From NCBI GenBank assembly GCA_963575645.1, contig OY754472.1, forward strand, positions 26,289,401 through 26,353,400: a DNA stretch of 64,000 nt, written 5' to 3'. How positions within the stretch are numbered: position 1 is the stretch's first letter; each line of letters starts with the position of its first letter. The translations under genes and the position numbers were made by a program. Below the pieces are notes generated by a model that saw only the letters and a program-made list of their open reading frames with translations, was not told the origin of the DNA and made no database searches. Shown here piece after piece: positions 40,584-53,648 of the stretch. Source of the DNA: Xanthostigma xanthostigma (Eukaryota > Arthropoda > Insecta > Raphidioptera > Raphidiidae).

Positions 40584-40799
40584 GATGTTTTACAAAACAT
40601 ATATAAATATTAGCCATTTAAATTTAAATTAAGTGACTTTTATTTTTACTCACCTTTCTCACCTGGTACCTGTACATTTGTCACAGACTCAATGATGGAG
40701 GTACGCCAAGCGTTCTAAGTACATAAAACACTACTCAAAACGTAAGGTTTCATTTATTTAAAAATAGGTTGTGTCTGGCGGCTCTGGGATCTTACTCTA
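40584..40799 (-). repeat. Right terminal inverted repeat (216 bp)
   Basis: Reverse complement of 40090-40305 with eight mismatches by eye (about 96% identity, about 98% excluding the 6-base tip). It starts GATGTTTTACAAAAC and ends GGCTCTGGGATCTTACTCTA. The sequence just inside it (GGGGATGTTTGG) partly repeats GGATGTTTT, so the hairpin and terminal-repeat boundary may be uncertain by a few bases. Confidence 0.9.
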
Positions 40800-40802
40800 T
40801 TA
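40800..40802. repeat. Target-site duplication TTA, right
   Basis: Right copy of the 3-bp duplication. Removing 40090-40802 restores CTTATTAGAGAATG, exactly the sequence of the empty paralogous monomers, and keeps the 165-bp phase. Confidence 0.85.
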
Positions 40803-42329
40803 GAGAATGATCCAAACCTGAATGTTATAGTGTAAATAGACTTACCTTCTTGAAATAAAGCAATTTTGCCTATAAGGACTCATTTGCCCCTAATTGTCAT
40901 AAAGCATGTGAACACTGCTTTTATGCGTTAAAATAATGGTTAATATGCAGTTTGCATTTTCTTATGAGAGAATGATCCAAACCTGATTGTTATAGTGTAA
41001 ATAGACTAACCCTCATGAAATAATGCAATTTTGCCTATAAGGACTTAATTGCACCTAATTGTCGTAAACCATGTAAAAACTGCTTGTCTGCGTGAAAATG
41101 ATAGTCAATATTCAGTTTGCATTTTCTTATGAGAGAATGATCCAAACCTGAATATTATAGTGTAAATAGACTTACCCTCATGAAATAAAGCAATTTTGCC
41201 TATAAGGACTCATTTGCCTCTAATTGTCATAAAGCATGTAAAAACTGCTTGTATGCGTTTAAAATATGGTTAATATGCAGTTTGCATTTTTTTATGAGAG
41301 AATGATCTAAACCTGAATGTTATAGTGTAAATAGACTTACCCTCATGAAATAAAGCAATTTTGCCTATAAGGACTCATTTGCACCTAATTGTCATAAAGC
41401 ATGTAAAAACTGCTTGTATGCGTTAAAATAATGGTTAATATGCAGTTTGCATTTTCTTATGAGAGAATGATCCAAACCTGAATGATATAGTGTAAATAGA
41501 CTTACCTTCATGAAATAACACAATTTTGCCTATAAGGACTCATTTGCCCCTAATTGTCATAAAGCATGTAAAAACTGCTTGTATGCGTTAAAATAATGGT
41601 TAATATGCAGTTTGCATTTTCTTATGAGAGAATGATCCAAACCTGAATGTTATAGTCTAAATAGACTTACCTTTGTAAAATAAAGCAATTTTGCCTATAA
41701 GGACTCATTTGCACGCAATTGTCGTGAAGCATGTAAAAACTGCTTGTCTGCGTTAAAATGATAGTAAATATGCAGTTTGCATTTTCTTATGAGAGAATGA
41801 TCCAAACCTGAATGTTATAGTGTAAATAGACGAACCCTCATGAAATAAAGCAATTTTGCCTATAAGGACTCATTTGCACCTAATTGTCATAAAGCTTGTA
41901 AAAACTGCTTGTATGCGTTAAAATAATGGTTAATATGCAGTTTGCATTTTCTTATGAGAGAATAATCCAAACCTGAATTATATAGTGTAAATAGACGTAA
42001 CTTCATAAAATAAAGCAATTTTGCCTATAAAGACTCATTTGCCCCTCATTGTCATAAAGCATGTAAAAACTGCTTGTATGCGTTAAAATAATGGTTAATA
42101 TGCAGTTTGCATTTTCTTATGAGAGAATGATCCAAACCTGAATGTTATAGTGTAAATAGTCTTACCCTCATGAAATAAAGCAATTTTGCCTATAAAGACT
42201 TATTTGCACCTAATTGTCGTAAAGCATGTAAAAACTGCTTGTCTGCGTTTAAATAATGGTTAATATGCAGTTTGCATTTTCTTATTAGAGAATGATCCAA
42301 ACCTGAATGTTATAGTGTAAATAGACTTA

Positions 42330-45000
42330 CCTTCTTGAAATAAAGCAATTTTGCCTATAAGGACTCATTTGCCCCTAATTGTCATAAAGCATGTAAACAC
42401 TGCTTGTATGCGTTAAAATAATGGTTAATATGCAGTTTGCATTTTCTTATGAGAGAATGATCCAAACCTGATTGTTATAGTGTAAATAGACTTACCCTCA
42501 TGAAATAATGCAATTTTGCCTATAAGGACTTAATTGCACCTAATTGTCGTAAACCATGTAAAAACTGCTTGTCTGCGTGAAAATGATAGTCAATATTCAG
42601 TTTGCATTTTCTTATGAGAGAATGATCCAAACCTGAATGTTATAGTGTAAACAGACTTACCCTCATGAAATAAAGCAATTTTGCCTATAAGGACTCATTT
42701 GCACCTAATTGTCATAAAGCATGTAAAAACTGCTTGTCTGCGTTTAAATAATTGTTAATATGCAGTTTGCATTTTCTTATTAGAGAATGATCCAAACCTG
42801 AATGTTATAGTGTAAATAGACTTACCTTCATGAAATAAAGCAATTTTGCCTATAAGGACTCATTTGCCCCTAATTGTCATAAAGCATGTAAAAACTGCTT
42901 GTATGCGTTAAAATAATGGTTAATATGCAGTTTGCATTTTCTTATGAGAGAATGATCCAAACCTGATTGTTATAGTGTAAATAGACTTACCCTCATGAAA
43001 TAATGCAATTTTGCCAAAAAGGTCTCATTTGCACCTAATTGTCATAAAGCTTGTAAAAACTGCTTGTATGCGTTAAAATAATAGTTAATATGCAGTTTGC
43101 CTTTTCTTATGAGAGAATGATCCAAACCTGAATGTTATAGTTTAAGTAAACTTACCTTTGTAAAATAAAGCAATTTTGCCTATAAGGACTCATTTGCCCC
43201 TAATTGTCATAAAGCATATAAAAACTGCTTGTATGCGTTAAAATAATGGTTAATATGCAGTTTGCATTTTCTTATGAGAGAATGATCCAAACCTGAATGT
43301 TATAGTGTAAATAGACTTACCTTTGTAAAATAAAGCTATTTTGCCTATAAGGACTCATTTGCACGCAATTGTCGTGAAGCATGTAAAAACTGCTTGTCTG
43401 CGTGAAAATGATAGAAAATATGCAGTTTCCATTTTCTTATGAGAGAATGATCCAAACCTGAATGTTATAGTGTAAATAGACTTACCTTCTTGAAATAAAG
43501 CAATTTTGCCTATAAGGACTCATTTGCCCCTAATTGTCATAAAGCATGTAAACACTGCTTGTATGCGTTAAAATAATGGTTAATATGCAGTTTGCATTTT
43601 CTTATGAGAGAATGATCCAAACCTGATTGTTATAGTGTAAATAGACTTACCCTCATGAAATAATGCAATTTTGCCTATAAGGACTTAATTGCACCTAATT
43701 GTCGTAAACCATGTGAAAACTGCTTGTCTGCGTGAAAATGATAGTCAATATTCAGTTTGCATTTTCTTATGAGAGAATGATCCAAACCTGAATGTTATAG
43801 TGTAAATAGACTAACCCTCATGAAATAAAGCAATTTTGCCTATCAGGACTTATTTGCACCTAATTGTCATAAAGCTTGTAAAAACTGCTTGTCTGCGTGA
43901 AAATGATAGAAAATATATAGTTTCCATTTTCTTATGAGAGAATGATCCAAACCTGAATGTTATAGTGTAAATAGACTTACCCTCATGAAATAAAGCAATT
44001 TTGCCTATAAAGACTTATTTGCACCTAATTGTCGTAAAGCATGTAAAAACTGCTTGTCTGCGTTTAAATAATGGTTAATATGCAGTTTGCATTTTCTTAT
44101 TAGAGAATGATCCAAACCTGAATGTTATAGTGTAAATAGACTTACCTTCTTGAAATAAAGCAATTTTGCCTATAAGGACTCATTTGCCCCTAATTGTCAT
44201 AAAGCATGTAAACACTGCTTGTATGCGTTAAAATAATGGTTAATATGCAGTTTGCATTTTCTTATGAGAGAATGATCCAAACCTGATTGTTATAGTGTAA
44301 ATAGACTTACCCTCATGAAATAATGCAATTTTGCCTATAAGGACTTAATTGCACCTAATTGTCGTAAACCATGTAAAAACTGCTTGTCTGCGTGAAAATG
44401 ATAGAAAATATGCAGTTTCCATTTTCTTATGAGAGAATGATCCAAACCTGAATGTTATAGTGTAAATAGACTTACCCTCATGAAATAAAGCAATTTTGCC
44501 TATAAAGACTTATTTGCACCTAATTGTCGTAAAGCATGTAAAAACTGCTTGTCTGCGTTTAAATAATGGTTAATATGCAGTTTGCATTTTCTTATTAGAG
44601 AATGATCCAAACCTGAATGTTATAGTGTAAATAGACTTACCTTCTTGAAATAAAGCAATTTTGCCTATAAGGACTCATTTGCCCCAGTTTGTCATAAAGC
44701 ATGTAAACACTGCTTGTATGCGTTAAAATAATGGTTAATATGCAGTTTGCATTTTCTTATGAGAGAATGATCCAAACCTGATTGTTATAGTGTAAATAGA
44801 CTTACCCTCATGAAATAATGCAATTTTGCCTATAAGGACTTAATTGCACCTAATTGTCGTAAACCATGTAAAAACTGCTTGTCTGCGTGAAAATGATAGT
44901 CAATATTCAGTTTGCATTTTCTTATGAGAGAATGATCCAAACCTGAATGTTATAGTGTAAACAGACTTACCCTCATGAAATAAAGCAATTTTGCCTATAA
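42330..45000 (+). repeat. Locally reiterated CTTCTTGAAAT / CCTGATTGTTATAG monomer group
   Basis: A run of three linked monomers recurs at 42331, 43486, 44146 and 44641. Its markers are CTTCTTGAAATAAAG, then AAGCATGTAAACACTG, then CCTGATTGTTATAG with AAATAATGC, then the AAACCATG monomer. The spacings are 1,155, 660 and 495 bp (exactly 7, 4 and 3 monomers). It shows recent local expansion of a trimer or tetramer. One copy has a private GCCCCAGTTTGTC at about 44680. Confidence 0.82.
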
Positions 45001-46884
45001 GGACTCATTTGCACCTAATTGTCATAAAGCATGTAAAAACTGCTTGTATGCGTTAAAATAATGGTTAATATGCAGTTTGCATTTTCTTATGAGAGAATGA
45101 TCCAAACCTGAATTATATAGTGTAAATAGACTAACCTTCATGAAATAAAGCAATTTTGACTATAAGGACTCATTTGCCCCTAATTGTCATAAAGCATGTA
45201 AACACTGCTTGTAGGCGTTAAAATAATGGTTAATATGCAGTTTGCATTTTCTTATGAGAGAATGATCCAAACCTGAATGTTATAGTATAAGTAAACTTAC
45301 CTTTGTGAAATAAAGCAATTTTGCCTATAAGGACTCATTTGCACCTAATTGTCATAAAGCATGTAAAAACTGCTTGTCTGCGTTTAAATAATTGTTAATA
45401 TGCAGTTTGCATTTTCTTATTAGAGAAATGATCCAAACCTGAATGTTATAGTGTAAATAGACTTACCTTCATTAAATAAAGCAATTTTGCCTATAAGGAC
45501 TCATTTGCCCCTAATTGTCATAAAGCATGTAAAAACTGCTTGTATGCGTTAAAATAATGGTTAATATGCAGTTTGCATTTTCTTATGAGAGAATGATCCA
45601 AACCTGAATGTTATAGTATAAATAGACTAACCATCATGAAATAAAGCAAATTTGCCTATAAGGACTCATTTGCACCTAATTGTCATAAAGCTTGTAAAAA
45701 CTGTTTGTATGCGTTAAAATAATACTTAATATGCAGTTTGCATTTTCTTGTGAGAGAAAGATCCAAACCTGAATGTTATAGTGTATGTAAACTTACCTTT
45801 GTAAAACAAAGCAATTTTGCCTATAAGGACTCATTTGCACCTAATTGTCGTAAAGCATGTAAAAACTGCTTGTCTGCGTTAAAATAATGGTTAATATGCA
45901 GTTTGCATTTTCTTATGAGAGAATAATCCAAACCTGAATGTTATAGTGTAAATAGACTAACCTTCATGAAATAAAGCAATTTTGCCTATAAGGACTCATT
46001 TGCCCCTAATTGTCATAAAGCATGTAAAAACTGCTTGTATGCGTTAAAATAATGGTTAATATGCAGTTTGCATTTTTTATGAGAGAATGATCTAAACCTG
46101 AATGTTATAGTGTAAATAGACTTACCCTCATGAAATAAAGCAATTTTGCCTATAAGGACTCATTTGCACCTAATTGTCATAAAGCATGTAAAAACTGCTT
46201 GTATGCGTTTAAATAATGGTTAATATGCAGTTTGCATTTTCTTATGAGAGAATGATTCAAACCTAAATGTTATAGTGTAAATAGACTAACCCTAATGAAA
46301 TAAAGCAATTTTGCCTAAAAGGAGTCATTTGCACCTAATTGTCATAAAGCTTGTTAAAACTGCTTGTATGCGTTAAAATAATAGTTAATATGCAGTTTGC
46401 ATTTTCTTATGAGAGAATGATCCAAACCTGAATGTTATAGTTTAAGTAAACATACCTTTGTAAAATAAAGCAATTTTGCCTATAAGGACTCATTTGCACC
46501 TAATTGTAAAGCATGTAAAAACTGCTTCTCTGCGTTAAAATAATGGTTAATATGCAGTTTGCATTTTCTTATGAGAGAATGATCCAAACCTGAATGTTAT
46601 AGTGCAAATAGACTTACCTTTGTAAAATAAAGCAATTTTGCCTATAAGGACTCATTTGCCCCTTATTGCCATAAAGCATGTAAAAACTGCTTGTATGCGT
46701 TTAAATAATGGTTAATATGCAGTTTGCATTTTTTTATGAGAGAATGATCTAAACCTGAATGTTATAGTGTAAATAGACTTACCCTCATGAAATAAAGCAA
46801 TTTTGCCTATAAGGACTCATTTGCACCTAATTGTCATAAAGCATGTAAAAACTGCTTGTATGCGTTAAAATAATGGTTAATATG

Positions 46885-49800
46885 CAGTTTGCATTTTCTT
46901 ATGAGAGAATGATCCAAAACTGAATGATATAGTGTAAATATACTTACCTTCATGAAATAACACAATTTTGCCTATAAGGACTCATTTGCCCCTAATTGTC
47001 ATAAAGCATGTAAAAACTGCTTGTCTGCGTTAAAATGATAGTAAATATGCAGTTTGCATTTTCTTATGTGAGAATGATCCAAACCTGAATGTTATAGTGT
47101 AAATAGACTAACCCTCATGAAATAAAGCAATTTTGCCTATCAGGACTCATTTGCACCTAATTGTCATAAAGCTTGTAAAAACTGCTTGTATGCGTTAAAA
47201 TAATGGTTGATATGCAGTTTGCATTTTCTTATGAGATAATGATCCAAACCTAAAAGATATAGTGTAAATAGACTAACCCTCATGAAATAAAGCAATTTTG
47301 CCTATAAGGACTCATTTGCACCTAATTGTCATAAAGCTTGTAAAAACTGCTTGTCTGCGTTAAAATAATGGTTAAAATGCAGTTTGCATTTTCTTATGAG
47401 AGAATGATCTAAACCTGAATGTTATAGTGTAAATAGACTTACCCTCATGAAATAAAGCAATTTTGCCTATAAGGACTCATTTGCACCTAATTGTCACAAA
47501 GCATATAAAAACTGCTTGTATGCGTTAAAATAATGGTTAATATGCAGTTTGCATTTTCTTATGAGAGAATGATCCAAAACTGAATGATATAGTGTAAATA
47601 GACTTACCTTCATGAAATAACACAATTTTGCTTATAAGGACTCATTTGCCCCTTATTGTCATAAAGCATGTAAAAACTGCTTGTATGCGTTAAAATAATA
47701 TCTAATATGCAGTTTGCATTTTCTTATGACAGAATGATCCAAACCTGAATGGTATAGTGTAAATAGACTTAACTTCATGAAATAAAGCAATTTTGCCTAT
47801 AAGGACTCATTTGCCCCTAATTGTCATAAAGCATGTAAAAACTGCTTGTAGGCGTTAAAATAATGGTTAATATGCAGTTTGCATTTTCTTATGAGAGAAT
47901 AATCCAAACCTGAATGTTATAGTGTAAATAGACTTACCTTCATGAAATAAAGCAATTTTGCCTATAAGGACTCATTTGCCCTTAATTGTCATAAAGCATG
48001 TAAAAACTGCTTGTATGCGTTAAAATAATGGTTAATATGCAGTTTGCATTTTCTTATGAGAGAATGATCCAAACCTGAATTTTATAGTCTAAATAGACTT
48101 ACCTTTGTAAAATAAAGCAATTTTGCCTATAAGGACTCATTTGCACGCAATTGTCGTGAAGCATGTAAAAACTGCTTGTCTGCGTGAAAATGATAGTAAA
48201 TATGCAGTTTTCATTTTCTTATGAGAGAATGATCCAAACCTGAATGTTATAGTGTAAATAGACTAACCCTCATGAAATAAAGCAATTTTGCCTATCAGGA
48301 CTCATTTGCACCTAATTGTCATAAAGCTTGTAAAAACTGCTTGTATGCGTTAAAATAATGGTTAATATGCAGTTTGCATTTTCTTATGAGATAATGATCC
48401 AAACCTAAAAGATATAGTGTAAATAGACTAACCCTCATGAAATAAAGCATTTTTGCCTATAAGGACTCATTTGCACCTAATTGTCATAAAGCTTGTAAAA
48501 ACTGCTTGTCTGCGTTAAAATAATGGTTAAAATGCAGTTTGCATTTTCTTATGAGAGAATGATCCAAACCTGAATGTTATAGTGTAAATAGACTTACCTT
48601 CATGAAATAAAGCAATTTTGCCTATAAGGACTTATTTGCCCCTAATTGTCATAAAGCATGTAAAAACTGCTTGTATGCGTTAAAATATTGGTTAATATGC
48701 AGTTTGCATTTTCTTATTAGAGAATGATCCAAACCTGAATGTTATAGTGTAAATAGACTTACCCTCATGAAATAAAGCAATTTTGCCGATAAGGACTCAT
48801 TTGCACCTAATTGTCATAAAGCTTGTAAAAACTGCTTGTATGCGTTAAAATAATAGTTAATATGCCGTTTGCATTTTCTTATGAGAGAATGATCTAAACC
48901 TGAATGTTATAGTGTAAATAGACTTACCCTCATGAAATAAAGCAATTTTGCCTATAAGGACTCATTTGCACCTAATTGTCATAAAGCATGTAAAAACTGC
49001 TTGTATGCGTTTAAATAATGGTTAATATGCAGTTTGCATTTTCTTATGAGAGAATGATCCAAACCTGAATGATATAGTGTAAATAGACTTACCTTCATGA
49101 AATAAAGCAATTTTGCCTATAAGGACTCATTTGCCCCTAATTGTCATAAAGCATGTAAAAACTGCTTGTATGCGTTAAAATAATGGTTAATATGCAGTTT
49201 GCATTTTCTTATGAGAGAATGATCCAAACCTGAATGTTATAGTGTAAATAGACTTACCTTTGTAAAATAAAGCAATTTTGCCTATAAGGACTCATTTGCA
49301 CGCAATTGTCGTGAAGCATGTAAAAACTGCTTGTCTGCGTGAAAATGATAGAAAATATGCAGTTTCCATTTTCTTATGTGAGAATGATCCAAACCTGAAT
49401 GTTATAGTGTCAATAGACTTACCCTCATGAAATAAAGCAATTTTGCCTATATAGACTTATTTGCACCTAATTGTCATAAAGCTTGTAAAAACTGCTTGTA
49501 TGCGTTAAAATAATAGTTAATAAGCCGTTTGCATTTTCTTATGAGAGAATGATCCAAACCTGAATGTTATAGTGTAAATAGACTTACCCTCATGAAATAA
49601 AGCAATTTTGCCGATAAGGACTCATTTGCACCTAATTGTCATAAAGCTTGTAAAAACTGCTTGTATGCCTTAAAATAATAGTTAATATGCCGTTTGCATT
49701 TTCTTATGAGAGAATGATCCAAACCTGAATGTTATAGTTTAAGTAAACTTACCTTTGTAAAATAAAGCAATTTTGCCTATAAGGACTCATTTGCACCTAA

Positions 49801-52800
49801 TTGTCATAAAGCTTGTAAAAACTGCTTGTATGCGTTAAAATAATAGTTGATATGCCGTTTGCATTTTCTTATGAGAGAATGATCCAAACCTGAATGTTAT
49901 AGTTTAAGTAAACTTACCTTTGTAAAATAAAGCAATTTTGCTTATAAGGACTCATTTGCCCCTAATTGTCATAAAGCATGTAAAAACTGCTTGTATGCGT
50001 TAAAATATTGGTTAATATGCAGTTTGCATTTTCTTATTAGAGAATGATCCAAACCTGAATGTATAGTGTAAACAGACTTACCCTCATGAAATAAAGCAAT
50101 TTTGCCTATAAGGACTCATTTGCACCTAATTGTCATAAAGCATGTAAAAACTGCTTGTATGCGTTAAAATAATGGTTAATATGCAGTTTGCATTTTCTTA
50201 TGAGAGAATGATCCAAACCTGAATTATATAGTGTAAATAGACTAACCTTCATTAAATAAAGCAATTTTGCCTATAAGGACTCATTTGCCCCTAATTGTCA
50301 TAAAGCATGTAAAAACTGCTTGTATGCGTTAAAATATTGGTTAATATGCAGTTTGCATTTTCTTATTAGAGAATGATCCAAACCTGAATGTATAGTGTAA
50401 ACAGACTTACCCTCATGAAATAAAGCAATTTTGCCTATAAGGACTCATTTGCACCTAATTGTCATAAAGCATGTAAAAACTGCTTGTATGCGTTAAAATA
50501 TTGGTTAATATGCAGTTTGCATTTTCTTATTAGAGAATGATCCAAACCTGAATGTTATAGTGTAAATAGACTTACCCTCATGAAATAAAGCAATTTTGCC
50601 GATAAGGACTCATTTGCCCCTAATTGTCATAAAGTATGTAAAAACTGCTTGTAGGCGTTAAAATAGTGGTTAATATGCAGTTTGCATTTTCTTATGAGAG
50701 AATGATCCAAACCTGAATGTTATAGTATAAGTAAACTTACCTTTGTGAAATAAAGCAATTTTGCCTATAAGGACTCATTTGCACCTAATTGTCGTAAAGC
50801 ATGTGAAAACTGCTTTTCTGCGTTAAAATTATGGTTAATATGCAGTTTGCATTTTCTTATGAGAGAATAATCCAAACCTGAATTATAGAGTGTAAATAGA
50901 CTAACCTTCATTAAATAAAGCAATTTTGCCTATAAGGACTCATTTGCCCCTAATTGTCATAAAGCATGTAAAAACTGCTTGTATGCGTTAAAATAATGGT
51001 TAATATGCAGTTTGCATTTTCTTATGAGAGAATGATCCAAACCTGAATGTTATAGTGTAAATTGACTTACCTTTGTAAAATAAAGCAATTTTGCCTATAA
51101 GGACTCATTTGCACGCAATTGTCGTGAAGCATGTAAAAACTGCTTGTCTGCGTTAAAATAATGGTTAATATGCAGTTTGCATTTTCTTATGAGAGAATGA
51201 TCCAAACCTGAATGTTATAGTGAAAGTAGACTTACCTTTGTGAAATAAAACAATTTTGCCTTTAAGGACTTATTTGCACCTAATTGTCGTAAACCATGTA
51301 AAAACCGCTTGTCTGCGTGAAAATGATAGTCAATATTCAAGTTTGCATTTTCTTATGAGAGAATGATCCAAACCTGAATTATATAGTGTAAATAGACTAA
51401 CCTTCATGAAATAAAGCAATTTTGCCTATAAGGACTCATTTGCCCCTAATTGTCATAAAGCATGTAAAAACTGCTTGTATGCGTTTAAATAATGGTTAAT
51501 ATGCAGTTTGCATTTTCTTATGAGAGAATGATCCAAACCTGAATGATATAGTGTAAATAGACTTACCTTCATGAAATAAAGCAATTTTGCCTATAAGGAC
51601 TCATTTGCCCCTAATTGTCATAAAGCATGTAAAAACTGCTTGTATGCGTTAAAATAATGGTTAATATGCAGTTTGCATTTTCTTATGAGAGAATGATCCA
51701 AACCTGAATGTTATAGTGTAAATAGACTAACCCTCATGAAATAAAGCAATTTTGCCTATCAGGACTCATTTGCACCTAATTGTCATAAAGCTTGTAAAAA
51801 CTGCTTGTATGCGTTAAAATAATGGTTAATATGCAGTTTGCATTTTCTTATGAGATAATGATCCAAACCTAAAAGATATAGTGTAAATAGACTAACCCTC
51901 ATGAAATAAAGCAATTTTGCCTATAAGGACTCATTTGCACCTAATTGTCATAAAGCTTGTAAAAACTGCTTGTCTGCGTTAAAATAATGGTTAAAATGCA
52001 GTTTGCATTTTCTTATGAGAGAATGATCCAAACCTGAATGTTATAGTGTAATTAGACTTACCCTCATGAAATAAAGCAATTTTGCCGATAAGGACTCATT
52101 TGCACCTAATTGTCGTAAAGCATGTAAAAACTGCTTGTCTGCTTTAAAATAATGGTTAATATGCAGTTTACATTTTCTTATGAGAGAATGATCCAAACCT
52201 GAATGTTATAGTGTAAATAGACTTAACTTCATGAAATAAAGCAATTTTACCTATAAGGACTCATTTGCCCCTAATTGTCATAAAGCATGTAAAAACTGCT
52301 TGTATGCGTTAAAATAATGGCTAATATGCAGTTTGCATTTTCTTATGAGAGAATGATCCAAACCTGAATGTTATAGTGTAAATAGACTTACCTTTGTAAA
52401 ATAAAGCAATTTTGCCTATAAGGACTCATTTGCACGCAATTGTCGTGAAGCATGTAAAAACTGCTTGTCTGCGTGAAAATGATAGAAAATATGCAGTTTC
52501 CATTTTCTTATGAGAGAATGATCCAAACCTGAATGTTATAGTGTAAATAGACTTAACTTCATGAAATAAAGCAATTTTGCCTATAAGGACTCATTTACCC
52601 CTAATTGTCATAAAGCATGTAAAAACTGCTTGTATGCGTTAAAATAATGGCTAATATGCTGTTTGCATTTTCTTGTGAGAGAATGATCCAAACCTGAATG
52701 TTATAGTGTAAGTAAACTTACCTTTGTAAAATAAACCAATTTTGCCTATAAGGACTCATTTGCAACTAATTGTCGTAAAGCATGTAAAAACTGCTTGTCT

Positions 52801-53648
52801 GCGTTAAAATAATGGGTAATATGCAGTTTGCATTTTCTTATGAGAGAATAATCCAAACCTGAATGTTATAGTGTAAATAGACTAACCCTCATGAAATAAA
52901 GCAATTTTGTCTATAAGGACTCATTTGCCCCTAATTGTCATAAAGCATGTAAAAACTGCTTGTATGCGTTAAAATAATGGTTAATATGCAGTTTGCATTT
53001 TTTTATGAGAGAATGATCTAAACCTGAATGTTATAGTGTAAATAGACTTACCCTCATGAAATAAAGCAATTTTGCCTATAAGGACTCATTTGCACCTAAT
53101 TGTCATAAAGCATGTAAAAACTGCTTGTATGCGTTTAAATAATGGTTAATATGCAGTTTGCATTTTCTTATGAGAGAATGATCCAAACCTGAATGATATA
53201 GTGTAAATAGACTTACCTTCATGAAATAAAGCAATTTTGCCTATAAGGACTCATTTGCCCCTAATTGTCATAAAGCATGTAAAAACTGCTTGTATGCGTT
53301 AAAATAATGGTTAATATGCAGTTTGCATTTTCTTATGAGAGAATGATCCAAACCTGAATGTTATAGTGTAAATAGACTTACCTTTGTAAAATAAAGCAAT
53401 TTTGCCTATAAGGACTCATTTGCACGCAATTGTCGTGAAGCATGTAAAAACTGCTTGTCTGCGTTAAAATGATAGTAAATATGCAGTTTGCATTTTCTTA
53501 TGAGAGAATGATCCAAACCTGAATGTTATAGTGTAAATAGACTAACACTCATGAAATAAAGCAATTTTGCCTATCAGGACTCATTTGCACCTAATTGTCA
53601 TAAAGCTTGTAAAAACTGCTTGTCTGCGTTAAAATAATGGTTAATATG
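46885..53648 (+). repeat. 41-monomer block, copy 1 of tandem pair (6,764 bp)
   Basis: This block is followed immediately by a second copy at 53649-60412. The unit is 6,764 bp, which is 41 monomers minus 1; the indels inside it (-1 at about 50061, -1 at about 50390, +1 at about 51339) account for the difference. Landmarks present in both copies at this spacing are AATATACTTACC, TTCTTATGTGAGAATG (47061 and 53825), GTTGATATGCAG, AAAGCATATAAAAACTG, GCCCTTAATTGTC, AAAGCATTTTTGCC, GTGTCAATAGAC and CTATATAGAC. I noticed no difference between the copies by eye, so this is the youngest large event in the window. The left edge was set where 46885 and 53649 stop matching upstream. Confidence 0.9.

Larger units (their letters stand above)
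40090..40799. mobile_element. 710-bp non-autonomous foldback DNA transposon with long terminal inverted repeats
   Basis: This is the only non-satellite DNA in the window. It runs from TAGCCCAAGATCCC to GGGATCTTACTCTA. It has 216-bp terminal inverted repeats at 40090-40305 and 40584-40799, matching at all but eight positions (three of them in the tips), and is flanked by a TTA duplication. The 278-bp core (40306-40583) holds a degenerate extra copy of the inner terminal-repeat sequence and a perfect hairpin. I see no transposase reading frame, so movement would need an enzyme supplied elsewhere. The 3-bp TTA target duplication is typical of PIF/Harbinger elements; Zator and Academ also make 3-bp duplications, and the TAG...CTA ends do not decide. 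I do not recognise the family. It is present in one of four paralogous blocks, so it arrived after block amplification. Confidence 0.88.
38170..41665 (+). repeat. Fourth copy of the CTTATATTCATA block, with two monomers missing and a transposon
   Basis: The satellite from 38170 to 41665 matches about 20213-23320, and likewise 12790-15900 and much of 8700-11330. Two whole monomers are absent relative to 20213-23320. One is lost at about 39095, where the GAGTGAATG and CAATAGTCG monomers are collapsed. The other is lost at about 39785, where the AAGCATATAAAAACTG monomer is skipped. The 710-bp DNA transposon interrupts this copy at 40090. Confidence 0.82.

Noticed and set aside
40130-40780. LTR or solo-LTR interpretation of the insertion
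   Set aside because: The ends are long inverted, not direct, repeats with a 3-bp target duplication. This is a foldback DNA transposon.
40090-40799. Tc1/mariner-type insertion with TA target duplication
   Set aside because: A TA duplication would predict an empty site CTTATTATATTAGAG, but the paralogous empty sites read CTTATTAGAG. Only a TTA duplication restores the observed sequence.
40090-40799. hAT-type element, because the ends start TAG and hAT ends are often (C/T)AG
   Set aside because: hAT elements make 8-bp target duplications. Only 3 bp are duplicated here.
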